DNA of 7,177 nt, from NCBI GenBank assembly GCA_014378225.1, contig JACMOA010000305.1, positions 1-7,177 on the forward strand, written 5' to 3'. Under the pieces are notes generated by a model. That model searched no databases and had not been told where the DNA came from. It saw nothing but the letters and a program-made list of their open reading frames with translations. Source of the DNA: Deinococcales bacterium (lineage in GTDB: Bacteria; Deinococcota; Deinococci; Deinococcales; Deinococcaceae). A program made the position numbers and the translations under genes. Shown piece by piece: positions 1-5,838 of this stretch (position 1 is its first letter; every line of letters starts with the position of its first letter).

Positions 1-150
1 GCGGGATTGGCACCTGAGAAGCGCCTTCCCGTAGCTCGAGAGCTGGGTGAAACCTCACTTATGTTTCTGGTTCATCCCACCCTGACCCTTCAAGGTATGA
101 ACCACATGGCCGATATGATTGAGAGTGTGGTTTTGAGAGCCACAAAATAA
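1..150 (+). CDS. DegT/DnrJ/EryC1/StrS-family aminotransferase, C-terminal end (partial)
   Basis: The frame is open from the first base and ends at TAA (148-150), leaving 49 residues of a protein whose start lies outside the window. The segment LPVARELGETSLMFLVHPTL, followed by a short helix ending ADMIESVVLRA, matches the C-terminal pattern of DegT/DnrJ/EryC1/StrS PLP-dependent sugar aminotransferases, where a Pro-Val-(A/T)-x-x-L segment precedes 'HPxLT' and a last helix of the type 'xxxVxxxI'. Such enzymes transfer an amino group to nucleotide-linked keto-sugars for surface polysaccharide or glycan synthesis. The catalytic Lys and PLP site are not in the window, so the assignment rests on the tail alone. 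It converges on the lipid-linked sugar transferase gene, which would fit a glycan-synthesis neighbourhood, but that link is inference. No clear plus-strand terminator follows it. Confidence 0.75.
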   Translation, partial: AGLAPEKRLPVARELGETSLMFLVHPTLTLQGMNHMADMIESVVLRATK

Positions 151-261
151 AAATAAGGAAACTCAAAACAAAATAGTCCGTTGGCCCTCGAGCGAATTAA
201 AAAACCTCTCCGATTGGGGAAAGGTTGGATAAAAATGAACAGGACTTTCCGCTCGAGCAGC
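151..261. other. Convergent intergenic region
   Basis: This AT-rich gap separates the aminotransferase stop from the stop of the minus-strand transferase. It holds the minus-strand terminator (199-226) and two CTCGAG palindromes at 187 and 252. I see no gene in it. Confidence 0.7.
199..226 (-). terminator. Rho-independent terminator of the MraY/WecA-like gene
   Basis: Arms at 203-211 and 218-226 pair over 9 positions with one mismatch around a 6-base loop. Read on the minus strand the hairpin is followed directly by a run of six T (complement of 199-204). It lies about 36 bases beyond the stop codon of the minus-strand transferase. On the plus strand there is no T-run, so it should work in the minus direction only. 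Confidence 0.75.
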
Positions 262-1386
262 CTACCCAGCGCCGCCCGGTTGAGGTTTTTCTTCCCTGGT
301 GAGGGCGTGTACCCGGCGCAGGGCCACGTAACCCAGACACACGGCGATGAACAGGGAGATAGCAACAATCACCTGAAGCGGCACATTCTGCGCCCACATG
401 CCCACCATACTCAGGGCCAGCACCAGGGTCCAGATGACCACGGCTGCGCCCCTTGCGCCGTAACGGGCATGAAGCAAGTGGTGGATATGGTTCTTTTCGG
501 GGGTTGTGGGGCTGATTCTCCTCGAGAGCCGACTGAAGACCACTCGAGCGGTGTCTAAAATAGGCAAGCCCAGAATAAGCAGTGGAGCCACCAGGGACGC
601 ACCCGCGCTCAGCTTGAGCGTTCCCAACAGTGAAACCGCCGCCAGGGTGTAGCCAAACAGGTAGGCACCCGCGTCTCCCATGATGATGCGGCTTGGGTTG
701 AAGTTGTAACGCAAAAACCCCAGCGCCGCGCCGCCCAGACCTGCCAGCAGCACCACTGCCGCCGCCCGGTCTGGAAACTGCGCCGCAGACGCCACCATCA
801 CCATACTGGCAATAAAGCCAATGCCGCCCACCACACCGTCTACCCCATCGCGCAGGTTCATAGCGTTAGGGATGCCCACAATCCATAGCCACGTCACGGC
901 CACGCTCAGCGGCATCAGCCACGCCGATGGCAGGTATTCTATCCAGGGCAGGGCTGCCAAATCTATTCGCATTCCATTGACCATTAGAAGCGCTGCCGCC
1001 AGGGTTTGCACCGCAATACGAAAAGTAGGCGAGAGACCGAACTGGTCGTCAATAAATCCGGTCAGTACCAGCAGCGACGCGCCCAGTAAAATAGCCAGAA
1101 CCTGAATCTGGACCCCCTCGAGCACGATGGGCCGCAGGGTCCAGGCCACCACCACCGAGCAGATAAATCCGGCAAAGATAGCCAGACCTCCGGCGTTGGG
1201 CAGTGGTGCTTTGTTTAGGCGGCGCTCGTTGGGCAGGTCAGCCCAACCTACCTTGATGGCAAACTCGCGGATGCGGGGAATAAAGCGCTGGGTAAAAAAC
1301 CAGGCCACCACAAAAGTAAAAATAACGCTGAGTGCGCCAATACCCAGGGGTTGGGCGATGCCGAGAGACTTGAGAAATTCAATCAT
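262..1386 (-). CDS. MraY/WecA-family polyprenyl-phosphate sugar-1-phosphate transferase
   Basis: This 374-residue integral membrane protein belongs to the family that moves a sugar-1-phosphate from a UDP-sugar to undecaprenyl phosphate, the first membrane step of glycan synthesis. Motifs in order are [12 protein letters not shown] (about 62-73), the [11 protein letters not shown] metal-site motif (D113, D114), [11 protein letters not shown] (174-184), [15 protein letters not shown] (226-240), the LPILD motif (D278) and the cytoplasmic NHIHHLL histidine motif (299-305). Many hydrophobic segments fit the usual polytopic fold of about ten helices. It is closer to WecA/TagO than to MraY proper because of the HIHH motif, but the sugar cannot be told. 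One oddity is Arg179 inside NLRDGVDG, where the family normally has a hydrophobic residue. The ATG at 1386 follows GAGGT by 8 bases, and that Shine-Dalgarno overlaps a CTCGAG. It lies 143 bases downstream of upp on the same strand with no clear terminator between, so cotranscription is possible. CTCGAG is sparse here (3 copies). Confidence 0.93.
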   Translation of the reverse strand: MIEFLKSLGIAQPLGIGALSVIFTFVVAWFFTQRFIPRIREFAIKVGWADLPNERRLNKAPLPNAGGLAIFAGFICSVVVAWTLRPIVLEGVQIQVLAILLGASLLVLTGFIDDQFGLSPTFRIAVQTLAAALLMVNGMRIDLAALPWIEYLPSAWLMPLSVAVTWLWIVGIPNAMNLRDGVDGVVGGIGFIASMVMVASAAQFPDRAAAVVLLAGLGGAALGFLRYNFNPSRIIMGDAGAYLFGYTLAAVSLLGTLKLSAGASLVAPLLILGLPILDTARVVFSRLSRRISPTTPEKNHIHHLLHARYGARGAAVVIWTLVLALSMVGMWAQNVPLQVIVAISLFIAVCLGYVALRRVHALTREEKPQPGGAG

Positions 1387-1394
1387 ACACTTTG

Positions 1395-1399
1395 ACCTC
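1395..1399 (-). promoter_or_regulatory. Shine-Dalgarno of the MraY/WecA-like gene
   Basis: GAGGT on the minus strand lies 8 bases before the ATG at 1386. Its GAG is supplied by the CTCGAG palindrome at 1397-1402. This supports the chosen start. Confidence 0.6.
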
Positions 1400-1430
1400 G
1401 AGCGCTGCTAGAAGAGGCGCGTAGTGGATT

Positions 1431-1459
1431 ATTGTACGCTCGAGGGGCATGAAAGTGCA
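1431..1459 (-). promoter_or_regulatory. Candidate promoter for the MraY/WecA-like gene
   Basis: Minus-strand -10 box TACAAT (1431-1436) lies 17 bases from a weak -35 candidate TGCACT (1454-1459). CTCGAG at 1439-1444 sits two bases upstream of the -10 box. Predicted transcription would start near 1424, giving a leader of about 38 bases. The -35 match is poor, so the call rests on the -10 box and its position. Confidence 0.4.
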
Positions 1460-1469
1460 GTTGACTGGC

Positions 1470-1529
1470 TCGAGGGTTTTGCTTAGCTCTTGGCCTTAAG
1501 CTTTCTGCCTTCCGCCCTCTGCTCTCGGC
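1470..1529. other. Gap between upp and the transferase gene, with a low-complexity CT-rich tract
   Basis: Around 1486-1530 the plus strand carries an imperfect run of short units of the type CTGCCTTCCGCCCTCTGCTC, that is, degenerate purine-rich repeats on the coding (minus) strand just after the upp stop. Degenerate intergenic repeats of this style occur in many bacterial genomes. No solid hairpin terminator was found here. Confidence 0.35.
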
Positions 1530-2156
1530 CTATTTAGTACCGTAAATCCGGTCTCCCGCGTCGCCCAGACCCGGCACAATGTAGCCGTGGCTGTTCAGGT
1601 GTGAGTCTACCGCCGCCGTAACAATTTCCACGTCTGGGTGGGCCTTTTGCACCACCGCAATTCCTTCCGGGGCCGCAAGAATTACCATCAATTTGATGTT
1701 CTGAGCGCCCTGAGCTTTGAGCAGGTCGAGCGCCCGCACCGCACTGCCGCCCGTAGCCAACATGGGATCCAACAAAAAAACCCGCCGCTCTCCGATGTCT
1801 GGCGGAAGTTTGGCGTAGTAAGACACCGGGCTGAGGCTTTCTGGGTCGCGGTAAAGGCCGATGTGTCCCACTTTAGCCGCCGGAATCAGGCGCAAAATGG
1901 AATCTGCCATCACCAGACCCGCCCGCAAAATAGCCACCAGAGCCAGCTTTTTGCCCGAAAGCATCGGGGACTGGGTGGGTGAGACCGGAGTGTCGAGCGC
2001 CACCATTTCTGTCTCCAGGTCTCGAGTAGCTTCAAAGGCCATCAACATGGCAATTTCGGCAGCCAGTTCTCTGAAGTCTTTGGTTCCAGTGTTATGGTCG
2101 CGCAGCAGGGAGAGTTTGTGTTGAATAAGCGGATGGTTGACGACGGTTATAGACAA
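1530..2156 (-). CDS. upp: Uracil phosphoribosyltransferase
   Basis: This cytoplasmic enzyme makes UMP from uracil and PRPP, the pyrimidine salvage step. Starting at TTG (2156-2154) the product is 208 residues, the usual length for the family. That start is preceded by GGAGGT four bases upstream, and the product begins [10 protein letters not shown], as UPRT proteins do. The frame stays open further upstream to an ATG near 2363, but that stretch is leader DNA carrying a promoter and a hairpin, so I reject the long form. Visible motifs are VAILRAGL (74-81), the PRPP loop in [12 protein letters not shown] (128-139) and the C-terminal uracil-binding segment [17 protein letters not shown] (191-207). 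All key features are intact. It probably heads the transcript that may continue into the MraY/WecA-like gene. Only one CTCGAG lies in it, and its single Leu-Glu dipeptide is not encoded CTCGAG. Confidence 0.97.
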   Translation of the reverse strand: MSITVVNHPLIQHKLSLLRDHNTGTKDFRELAAEIAMLMAFEATRDLETEMVALDTPVSPTQSPMLSGKKLALVAILRAGLVMADSILRLIPAAKVGHIGLYRDPESLSPVSYYAKLPPDIGERRVFLLDPMLATGGSAVRALDLLKAQGAQNIKLMVILAAPEGIAVVQKAHPDVEIVTAAVDSHLNSHGYIVPGLGDAGDRIYGTK

Positions 2157-2160
2157 AAGA

Positions 2161-2166
2161 ACCTCC
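2161..2166 (-). promoter_or_regulatory. upp Shine-Dalgarno (fixes the TTG start)
   Basis: GGAGGT on the minus strand, four bases before TTG at 2156-2154. It is the strongest ribosome binding site in the window along with that of the methyltransferase, and it decides the start of upp. Confidence 0.85.
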
Positions 2167-2184
2167 GGGGTTTGGGTGAGAAAG

Positions 2185-2198
2185 TGCGCTCGAGCGCA
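2185..2198. repeat. 14-base perfect palindrome around CTCGAG in the upp leader
   Basis: TGCGCTCGAGCGCA is perfectly palindromic and lies about 30 bases upstream of the upp start, inside the predicted leader. It could be a protein-binding site or simply an extended copy of the genome-wide CTCGAG motif. Confidence 0.5.
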
Positions 2199-2271
2199 TG
2201 CAACAACAGGGTGAACGGTCTGGGAAAGCCAGTCTTGATGGGTCACAGGTGAGGTGAAACCTATCCTCGAG

Positions 2272-2300
2272 ATTATACGGCTCGAGCTTATCGTGAGGCA
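2272..2300 (-). promoter_or_regulatory. Candidate upp promoter
   Basis: A consensus -10 box TATAAT (2272-2277) lies on the minus strand, flanked by CTCGAG at 2266-2271 (directly downstream) and 2281-2286 (three bases upstream). The -35 position (about 2295-2300, TGCCTC) is a poor match. Predicted start near 2265 gives a leader of about 110 bases. Confidence 0.5.
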
Positions 2301-2318
2301 GCTAAAAAATGGTTTGGT

Positions 2319-2349
2319 AAGGGTAGCTCTTGTGGCTACCCTTTCTTTC
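2319..2349 (+). terminator. Hairpin with T-rich tail, terminator-like on the plus strand
   Basis: A perfect 9-bp stem, 2319-2327 with 2335-2343 (AAGGGTAGC paired with GCTACCCTT), has a 7-base loop and is followed on the plus strand by a C/T-rich tail, TCTTTC. On the minus strand T's come only some 9 bases after the stem. No plus-strand gene precedes it, so its client is unknown. Confidence 0.45.
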
Positions 2350-2484
2350 AGTGAGTAGAACAAATCTGCCCCAGCTTGAGCTGGCCAGTCGCTGAGGGCA
2401 ATTTAAAGCGCAGTAATCTGGCGGACACCTTGCTCGCTTGACTCACAAAAAATGCTCTCGAGCTGAGGGTTTGAATGGGGACGC

Positions 2485-2520
2485 AGGGCGCACGGTTCAC
2501 GGCTGTGCGCCCTTTTGCTT
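2485..2520 (+). terminator. Strong plus-strand terminator upstream of the methyltransferase promoter
   Basis: AGGGCGCAC (2485-2493) pairs perfectly with GTGCGCCCT (2505-2513) around an 11-base loop, followed by TTT, GC and TTT. The reverse direction lacks a T-run. It ends before the methyltransferase -10 box, so it would stop some plus-strand transcript starting upstream. No protein gene there accounts for it. Confidence 0.65.
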
Positions 2521-2530
2521 TGGAACACCG

Positions 2531-2539
2531 TGCTACACT
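2531..2539 (+). promoter_or_regulatory. Extended -10 promoter of the methyltransferase
   Basis: TGC followed by TACACT (2534-2539) is an extended -10 element. No good -35 box is seen. Predicted start near 2546 gives a leader of about 59 bases with three CTCGAG copies in or touching it, one overlapping the -10 box. Confidence 0.5.
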
Positions 2540-2593
2540 CGAGTCCATCCCACACTCGAGTCGGGCGCTCGAGCTGGAGACCCCAGCCCAGCC

Positions 2594-2599
2594 GGAGGT
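2594..2599 (+). promoter_or_regulatory. Methyltransferase Shine-Dalgarno
   Basis: GGAGGT lies five bases before the ATG at 2605. It selects this start over the ATG at 2515, which precedes the promoter and has no ribosome binding site. Confidence 0.8.
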
Positions 2600-2604
2600 T
2601 TGTC

Positions 2605-3441
2605 ATGTTTGACCCAGCCTCTCCCGAAACCGCAAAGGCGCGTTCAAGAGCAAATTTTGACACCATTGCTTCTCAGTACGACGGTCTGCGTTTCGTTCAC
2701 CGTTGCGCCGAGCGGCTGGCGGAACTCACGCCATTCACACCTGGAATGCGGGTGCTGGACCTGGCCACTGGAACGGCTCTGGTGGCGGCTCTGGTGGCTC
2801 CTAATGTTGGCTCGAGCGGCAGGGTTGTAGGGGTGGACTTTTCGCCCGAAATGCTGGTGCAGGCTCGAGCGCGGCTGGATTCTTTTCATCTGGGGTGGGT
2901 CGAACTGCTTGAGGCCGACGCAGCCCAGTTACCCTTTCCAGACTCGAGCTTCGAGTGCGTGCTGTGCGCGTCTTCGCTGATGTTCATGCCGGACATGTCC
3001 GCCGTCCTGCGCGAGGCGAGGAGGGTTCTGGTTCCAGGAGGGCGCATGGGCTTTACAGGCTTTGGCATGGGGTTTCTCGAGCCGCTGCACACGCTCTGGC
3101 TCGAGCGACTTGGGCGGCAAGGCGTACCCCTGCCGCCACTGCCTGTTCGTCGTCTGGCGGACCCGGCGGTGTGACAAACCTTACTGCTCGAGGCCAGATT
3201 TGAGCGAGTTGAGGTAATAAGTGAACAACAGGGCTACTGGCTAGGTCAGGCCGAGGACCGCCTGAAAGAAATTCGGGTGGGTCTGGAGGGATTGGCACTT
3301 TCGAAGATGACCCCACAGGAGCGTGAGCAGATTGAAGCCGAACACCTGAAAGAGTTGCGTTCGCTCGAGGGTGAACGGGGCTTGTGGATGGACTTACCCG
3401 TGAATTTTGCCTTTGGAACGCGCGGAACGAGCAGCAGCTAA
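2605..3441 (+). pseudogene. Class I SAM-dependent methyltransferase interrupted by an in-frame TGA
   Basis: From ATG 2605 the frame gives 189 residues and then TGA (3172-3174). The same frame continues without another stop for 88 codons to TAA (3439-3441), for 278 residues in all if the TGA is read as an amino acid. The first part is a UbiE-like methyltransferase: SAM motif I VLDLATGTA (50-58, in place of the usual VLDLGCGTG), the acidic residue of GVDFSPEML (D78), AAQLPFPDSSFECVL (106-120), and LREARRVLVPGGRMGF (135-150). The part after the stop still reads like a protein, with TLLLEARFERVEVI, GYWLGQAEDRLKEI and a last strand WMDLPVNFAFG, which resembles the C-terminal half of this family. 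CGA (Arg) changed to TGA by one C-to-T transition is the simplest explanation. Motif I through the PGG motif lie before the stop, so the short product keeps the SAM fold core, but its activity is uncertain. The substrate is unknown. A sequencing error or stop readthrough is also possible. Confidence 0.8.
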
Positions 3442-3458
3442 AGTCTGAATGGATGGAA

Positions 3459-3467
3459 TGCTAGACT
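3459..3467 (+). promoter_or_regulatory. Extended -10 promoter of the Uma2 gene (leaderless)
   Basis: TGC followed by TAGACT (3462-3467) lies exactly six bases before the ATG at 3474. Transcription would start at the A of the ATG. No Shine-Dalgarno is present. AGTCT at 3442-3446 and AGACT at 3463-3467 form a small inverted repeat over this short gap. Confidence 0.55.
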
Positions 3468-3473
3468 AAAACC

Positions 3474-3971
3474 ATGAGCATGTCCCCTGAAGAAATGGTA
3501 CTACGGGCCAACGAATGGGGTGTTCGGCTCGAGTTCGTCAGCGGTGTTCCGTTGTGGGAAGCACAACCTGTCTATGCACACCAAGACGTGATAGACGAAA
3601 TTCGCTCGAGCATTCGCCCAGGTATACTAGAAGGGTGTGCATGTCACCATATGGCGGACGTTCTCTTTAAATTTCCTGATGGCTCTCTCAAGCGCCCAGA
3701 CATCTCCATCCTGTGTTTTAAACCAGACCGCGCTCAGGGGTATGGGGCGCTCGAGCACGTTCCAGAAGCAGTGGTTGAGGTTATCAGTCAGGGTTATGAA
3801 AGTAAAGACCTCGAATTTGGACCCAACTTTTACCTAGCGCAGGGCGTCAAAGACGTGATTGTGGTGGACCCGCGCACTTTGATGGTGCTGCACTACCGCC
3901 GGGATGGTACTCGCCGCCTCACCTCACCGCAGGATTTTACGCTCGAGTGTGGGTGTAATTGTACGGTTTGA
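3474..3971 (+). CDS. Uma2-family (DUF820) PD-(D/E)xK nuclease-like protein
   Basis: This 165-residue protein has the Uma2/DUF820 layout. It has an N-terminal strand RLEFVSGVPLW (18-28), a central KRPDISIL (73-80) carrying the PD aspartate (D76), VVEVIS (100-105) with the acidic E102, K111 in YESKDLE, and GVKDVIVVDPRTLMVLHYRR (124-143). The family is predicted to be endonuclease-like and occurs in many copies in Deinococcota and cyanobacteria, but its cellular role is not established. At the place where many members have a Lys just before the Tyr of the 'K...Y...Gv' segment, this one has FGPNFYLAQGV, so K111 would have to serve as the catalytic Lys, as I recall for a KDLE-type subgroup. The last strand is short and ends in an unusual CGCNCTV. 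The ATG at 3474 is six bases behind an extended -10 box, so the mRNA is probably leaderless. It converges on the Fe-S carrier gene across a bidirectional terminator. Confidence 0.85.
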   Translation: MSMSPEEMVLRANEWGVRLEFVSGVPLWEAQPVYAHQDVIDEIRSSIRPGILEGCACHHMADVLFKFPDGSLKRPDISILCFKPDRAQGYGALEHVPEAVVEVISQGYESKDLEFGPNFYLAQGVKDVIVVDPRTLMVLHYRRDGTRRLTSPQDFTLECGCNCTV

Positions 3972-3993
3972 ACCGCGTCCAGATTGCATAAGA

Positions 3994-4023
3994 AAAGCCG
4001 CCCTCATGCTCGAGGGCGGCTTT
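3994..4023. terminator. Bidirectional terminator between uma2 and the Fe-S carrier gene
   Basis: A perfect 12-bp stem pairs 3994-4005 with 4012-4023 (AAAGCCGCCCTC with GAGGGCGGCTTT) around a 6-base loop. The stem has A's on the left and T's on the right, so a short T-run follows in either direction. The minus-strand tail TTTTCTTA is the better one. It lies between two convergent stop codons (3971 and 4049). A CTCGAG (4009-4014) spans the loop and right arm. Confidence 0.88.
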
Positions 4024-4048
4024 CCAAAATTCTCAACTCGAGCGGAAC

Positions 4049-4441
4049 TCAGTTACTCCCGCAACCCGCGCCACTTTCCGAGTCTCCGGTGTTTGCGCCG
4101 TCAGTGCGGAAGCTGTGACCACAGCCACAGCTCGAGGTGGCGTTGGGGTTGTTGACACTGAAACCACCACCCATCATATTTTCCACAAAATCTACTTCGC
4201 AGCCGCGTAGCAAGTCAATGCTCATACGGTCCACCAGCAGTTTCACGCCCCGGTGGTTGACGATGGTGTCGCCCTCGAGTTCGCGGTCGTCAATGGCCAT
4301 ACCATATTGATAGCCGCTGCACCCGCCACTCTTGATGAACACCCGCACTCCGGCGTTCTCCTTGCTCTGTGCAGAGAGCATTCCCGCCGCCTTTTGAGCG
4401 GCAAATTCACTGATTGTGATAGGCATTTCCAGCGTTTCCAT
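4049..4441 (-). CDS. erpA: A-type iron-sulfur cluster carrier/insertion protein (ErpA/IscA family)
   Basis: The product carries nascent Fe-S clusters and delivers them to apo-enzymes in the cytoplasm. It has 130 residues with the family hallmarks: [11 protein letters not shown] (9-19), [17 protein letters not shown] (32-48) with cluster ligand C41, and [17 protein letters not shown] (85-101) followed by SSCGCGHSF with ligands C105 and C107. The NPNAxSxCGCGxSF ending is nearer to ErpA than to IscA, but the two are hard to separate. After residue 111 there is a Gly/Ser-rich tail of about 20 residues with an extra Cys at 127, beyond the usual C-terminus. The ATG at 4441 is preferred because an extended -10 box lies six bases before it. 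A second Met at residue 6 (MPITIS) matches the common family start and remains possible. No suf or isc genes are adjacent. Confidence 0.92.
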   Translation of the reverse strand: METLEMPITISEFAAQKAAGMLSAQSKENAGVRVFIKSGGCSGYQYGMAIDDRELEGDTIVNHRGVKLLVDRMSIDLLRGCEVDFVENMMGGGFSVNNPNATSSCGCGHSFRTDGANTGDSESGAGCGSN

Positions 4442-4447
4442 AGGTGT

Positions 4448-4456
4448 AATTTAGCA
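4448..4456 (-). promoter_or_regulatory. Extended -10 promoter of the Fe-S carrier gene (leaderless)
   Basis: Minus strand TGC then TAAATT (4448-4453) ends exactly six bases before the ATG at 4441. No Shine-Dalgarno and no convincing -35 box are seen. CTCGAG lies ten bases upstream of the hexamer. Confidence 0.55.
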
Positions 4457-4602
4457 CTTTATCCTCGAGCGGAAGGTGTGTTGATGCAGCAAGATTTCAG
4501 ACATCAGTTATCAGATTTCAAACAGTGCCTTTTTCTGTCGTCTGTATTCCTCAATCTCTACCGTCGTCCGTCCATACCCCGCTCAAGCGTTGCGAAACCC
4601 CG

Positions 4603-4608
4603 TATAAT
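4603..4608 (+). promoter_or_regulatory. -10 box of the M24 peptidase gene (leaderless)
   Basis: Consensus TATAAT ends exactly six bases before the ATG at 4615, which puts the predicted transcription start on the start codon. There is no Shine-Dalgarno and no recognisable -35 box. Confidence 0.65.
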
Positions 4609-4614
4609 TGAGCT

Positions 4615-5838
4615 ATGACCCTCGAGCGTTTAAGCGCCCTACAGGACGCGCTCTCAAGCACAGATTATGCGGGCTGGTTAATTTACGATTTTCAAAAGCT
4701 CAACCCGCTGGCCCACACCCTACTCGAGCTGCCAGGAGACGCACACCTGACCCGGCGCTTCTTTTTCTGGATTCCGAGGGTGGGAATACCTGTGCTGATT
4801 CACAATAGCATCGAGAGTGGAACCTGGAAAGTGCTGACTGATGGCCTGGACCTCGAGCGGGTGGCTTGCCGGGGTCATGAGGACATGACGAGGGCTTTGC
4901 GGAACATCCTGAATCCGGCGGACGTGGTGGCGATGGAGTACAGCCCGATGGGTGCGGTTCCTTACGTTTCTAAAGTGGACGCCGGAACGCTCGAGTGGGT
5001 GCGCTCGCTGGGTGTGGAGATAGTCTCGAGCGCGAATTTACTGCAAAACTTTCTCAGGTGGTCCGACTCCGACCTGCAAGCTCATAGCCGTGCGGTCAAG
5101 GTACTGCTCGAGGGCGTAAATGCCGGATTCAAACTGCTGCACGAACGCCTCAAGGGTGGCTGGATGGTGGACGAATTCGAGGCCCAGCAAGAAATTCTGC
5201 GGGTGATGAACGAGGGTGGACTGGTCACGGACCATCCTCCGGTGGTGGCCTTCGGAAGGCACGCCGCCGACCCACACTACGCGCCCGCCCCAGGATTTAG
5301 CGCGGTGCTCGAGCGCGGTCAGTGCGTGTTGATTGACCTGTGGGGCCGGGAGCCGGGACGCCCCCACGCGGACATCACCTGGATGGGCTACGCCGGAACC
5401 CCACCCGAAGACTTTTTGCACGCCTGGGAATCGGTTAAAACCGCTCGAGACGAGGCGGTGAGATTTTTGCGCCAGAGCTGGGAAACCTTCGTGCTCGAGG
5501 GCTGGATGGTAGACCGCTGCGCCCGCGATTTCCTCGAGGGTGCGGGTTATGGCGAGTTTTTCACCCACCGCCTGGGCCACAATCTGGGTGTGGATTTACA
5601 CGGCCCCGGTGCCAACCTGGACGACCTCGAGACCCACGATACCCGCACGCTCACGCAAGGTCTGGGCTTCACCATCGAACCCGGTGTTTACCCGCTCGAG
5701 CGTGGGTTTGGCGTTCGCAGTGAAATCAACGTGTTCATGGGTGAAACTGGCCCTCGAGTGACCACCCCCAATCAGCACAATCTGTTTGTGTTGGGAGACC
5801 TCGAGTGGGAGCGGGTGGCCTACGACGGGAATGCTTGA
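4615..5838 (+). CDS. M24-family metallopeptidase (Xaa-Pro peptidase-like)
   Basis: This 407-residue protein has the two-domain layout of creatinase/prolidase enzymes, with an N-terminal domain (about 1-150) and a C-terminal pita-bread catalytic domain. All five dinuclear metal ligands are visible: D241 in LIDLWG, D253 in ADITW, H322 in THRLGHNLG, E355 in FTIEPGVY and E370 in RSEINVF. H318 and H329 occupy the positions of the two further active-site histidines of aminopeptidase P (spacing 4 and 7 around H322, as in E. coli PepP). It should cleave peptides with Pro or related residues near the N-terminus, but the true substrate cannot be told. An insertion-like GREPGRP separates the two aspartates by 12 residues. 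The start at ATG 4615 follows a TATAAT by six bases, so the mRNA is probably leaderless. The gene carries 14 CTCGAG copies, and all 11 of its Leu-Glu dipeptides are written CTC GAG. Confidence 0.9.
   Translation: MTLERLSALQDALSSTDYAGWLIYDFQKLNPLAHTLLELPGDAHLTRRFFFWIPRVGIPVLIHNSIESGTWKVLTDGLDLERVACRGHEDMTRALRNILNPADVVAMEYSPMGAVPYVSKVDAGTLEWVRSLGVEIVSSANLLQNFLRWSDSDLQAHSRAVKVLLEGVNAGFKLLHERLKGGWMVDEFEAQQEILRVMNEGGLVTDHPPVVAFGRHAADPHYAPAPGFSAVLERGQCVLIDLWGREPGRPHADITWMGYAGTPPEDFLHAWESVKTARDEAVRFLRQSWETFVLEGWMVDRCARDFLEGAGYGEFFTHRLGHNLGVDLHGPGANLDDLETHDTRTLTQGLGFTIEPGVYPLERGFGVRSEINVFMGETGPRVTTPNQHNLFVLGDLEWERVAYDGNA

Larger units (their letters stand above)
2157..2604. other. 448-base divergent intergenic region
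   Basis: This is the largest stretch without a gene. It contains the upp leader and promoter, a hairpin at 2319-2343, a short hairpin around 2372-2385 (CCAGC, loop TTGA, GCTGG), a strong plus-strand terminator at 2485-2516, the methyltransferase promoter (2531-2539) and its Shine-Dalgarno. It holds seven CTCGAG copies (2189, 2266, 2281, 2457, 2538, 2555, 2568). I recognise no tRNA, riboswitch or protein gene in it. Confidence 0.7.
4442..4614. other. Divergent intergenic region with degenerate repeat
   Basis: This region holds two outward leaderless promoters, one CTCGAG (4464-4469), and a degenerate repeat at 4495-4520 built on TCAGACATCAG (4497-4507) and TATCAGATTTCA. The exact 11-mer TCAGACATCAG recurs at 7076-7086 after recF. 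A pyrimidine-rich stretch follows at 4525-4580. I see no gene in it. Confidence 0.6.

Noticed and set aside
181..558. 125-codon plus-strand frame opposite the end of the WecA-like gene
   Set aside because: It overlaps the terminator and the conserved C-terminal part of a well-supported membrane protein gene, and the peptide is not recognisable.
2157..2363. N-terminal extension of upp by 69 codons to an ATG near 2363
   Set aside because: It would run through the predicted promoter and a terminator-like hairpin, and the peptide is unlike UPRT. TTG at 2156 with GGAGGT four bases upstream gives the standard 208 residues.
2461..2480. T-arm-like GGGTTTGAAT suggesting a tRNA
   Set aside because: The flanking stem does not pair, no acceptor stem or anticodon arm is seen, and the following GC-rich hairpin is a terminator.
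2515..2604. Earlier ATG (2515) as methyltransferase start
   Set aside because: It lies upstream of the extended -10 box, inside the tail of the terminator, with no ribosome binding site. ATG 2605 has a good Shine-Dalgarno.
3940..4010. Frameshift near the end of the Uma2 gene (another frame gives GVIVRFEPRPD)
   Set aside because: The alternative frame reads into the terminator hairpin, and the family C-terminus is too variable to support a shift. The convergent terminator fits a stop at 3971.
5038..5580. 180-codon open frame on the minus strand inside the M24 gene
   Set aside because: It is antisense to a gene with all catalytic residues intact, and its peptide shows no family features. CTCGAG-rich DNA tends to keep other frames open.
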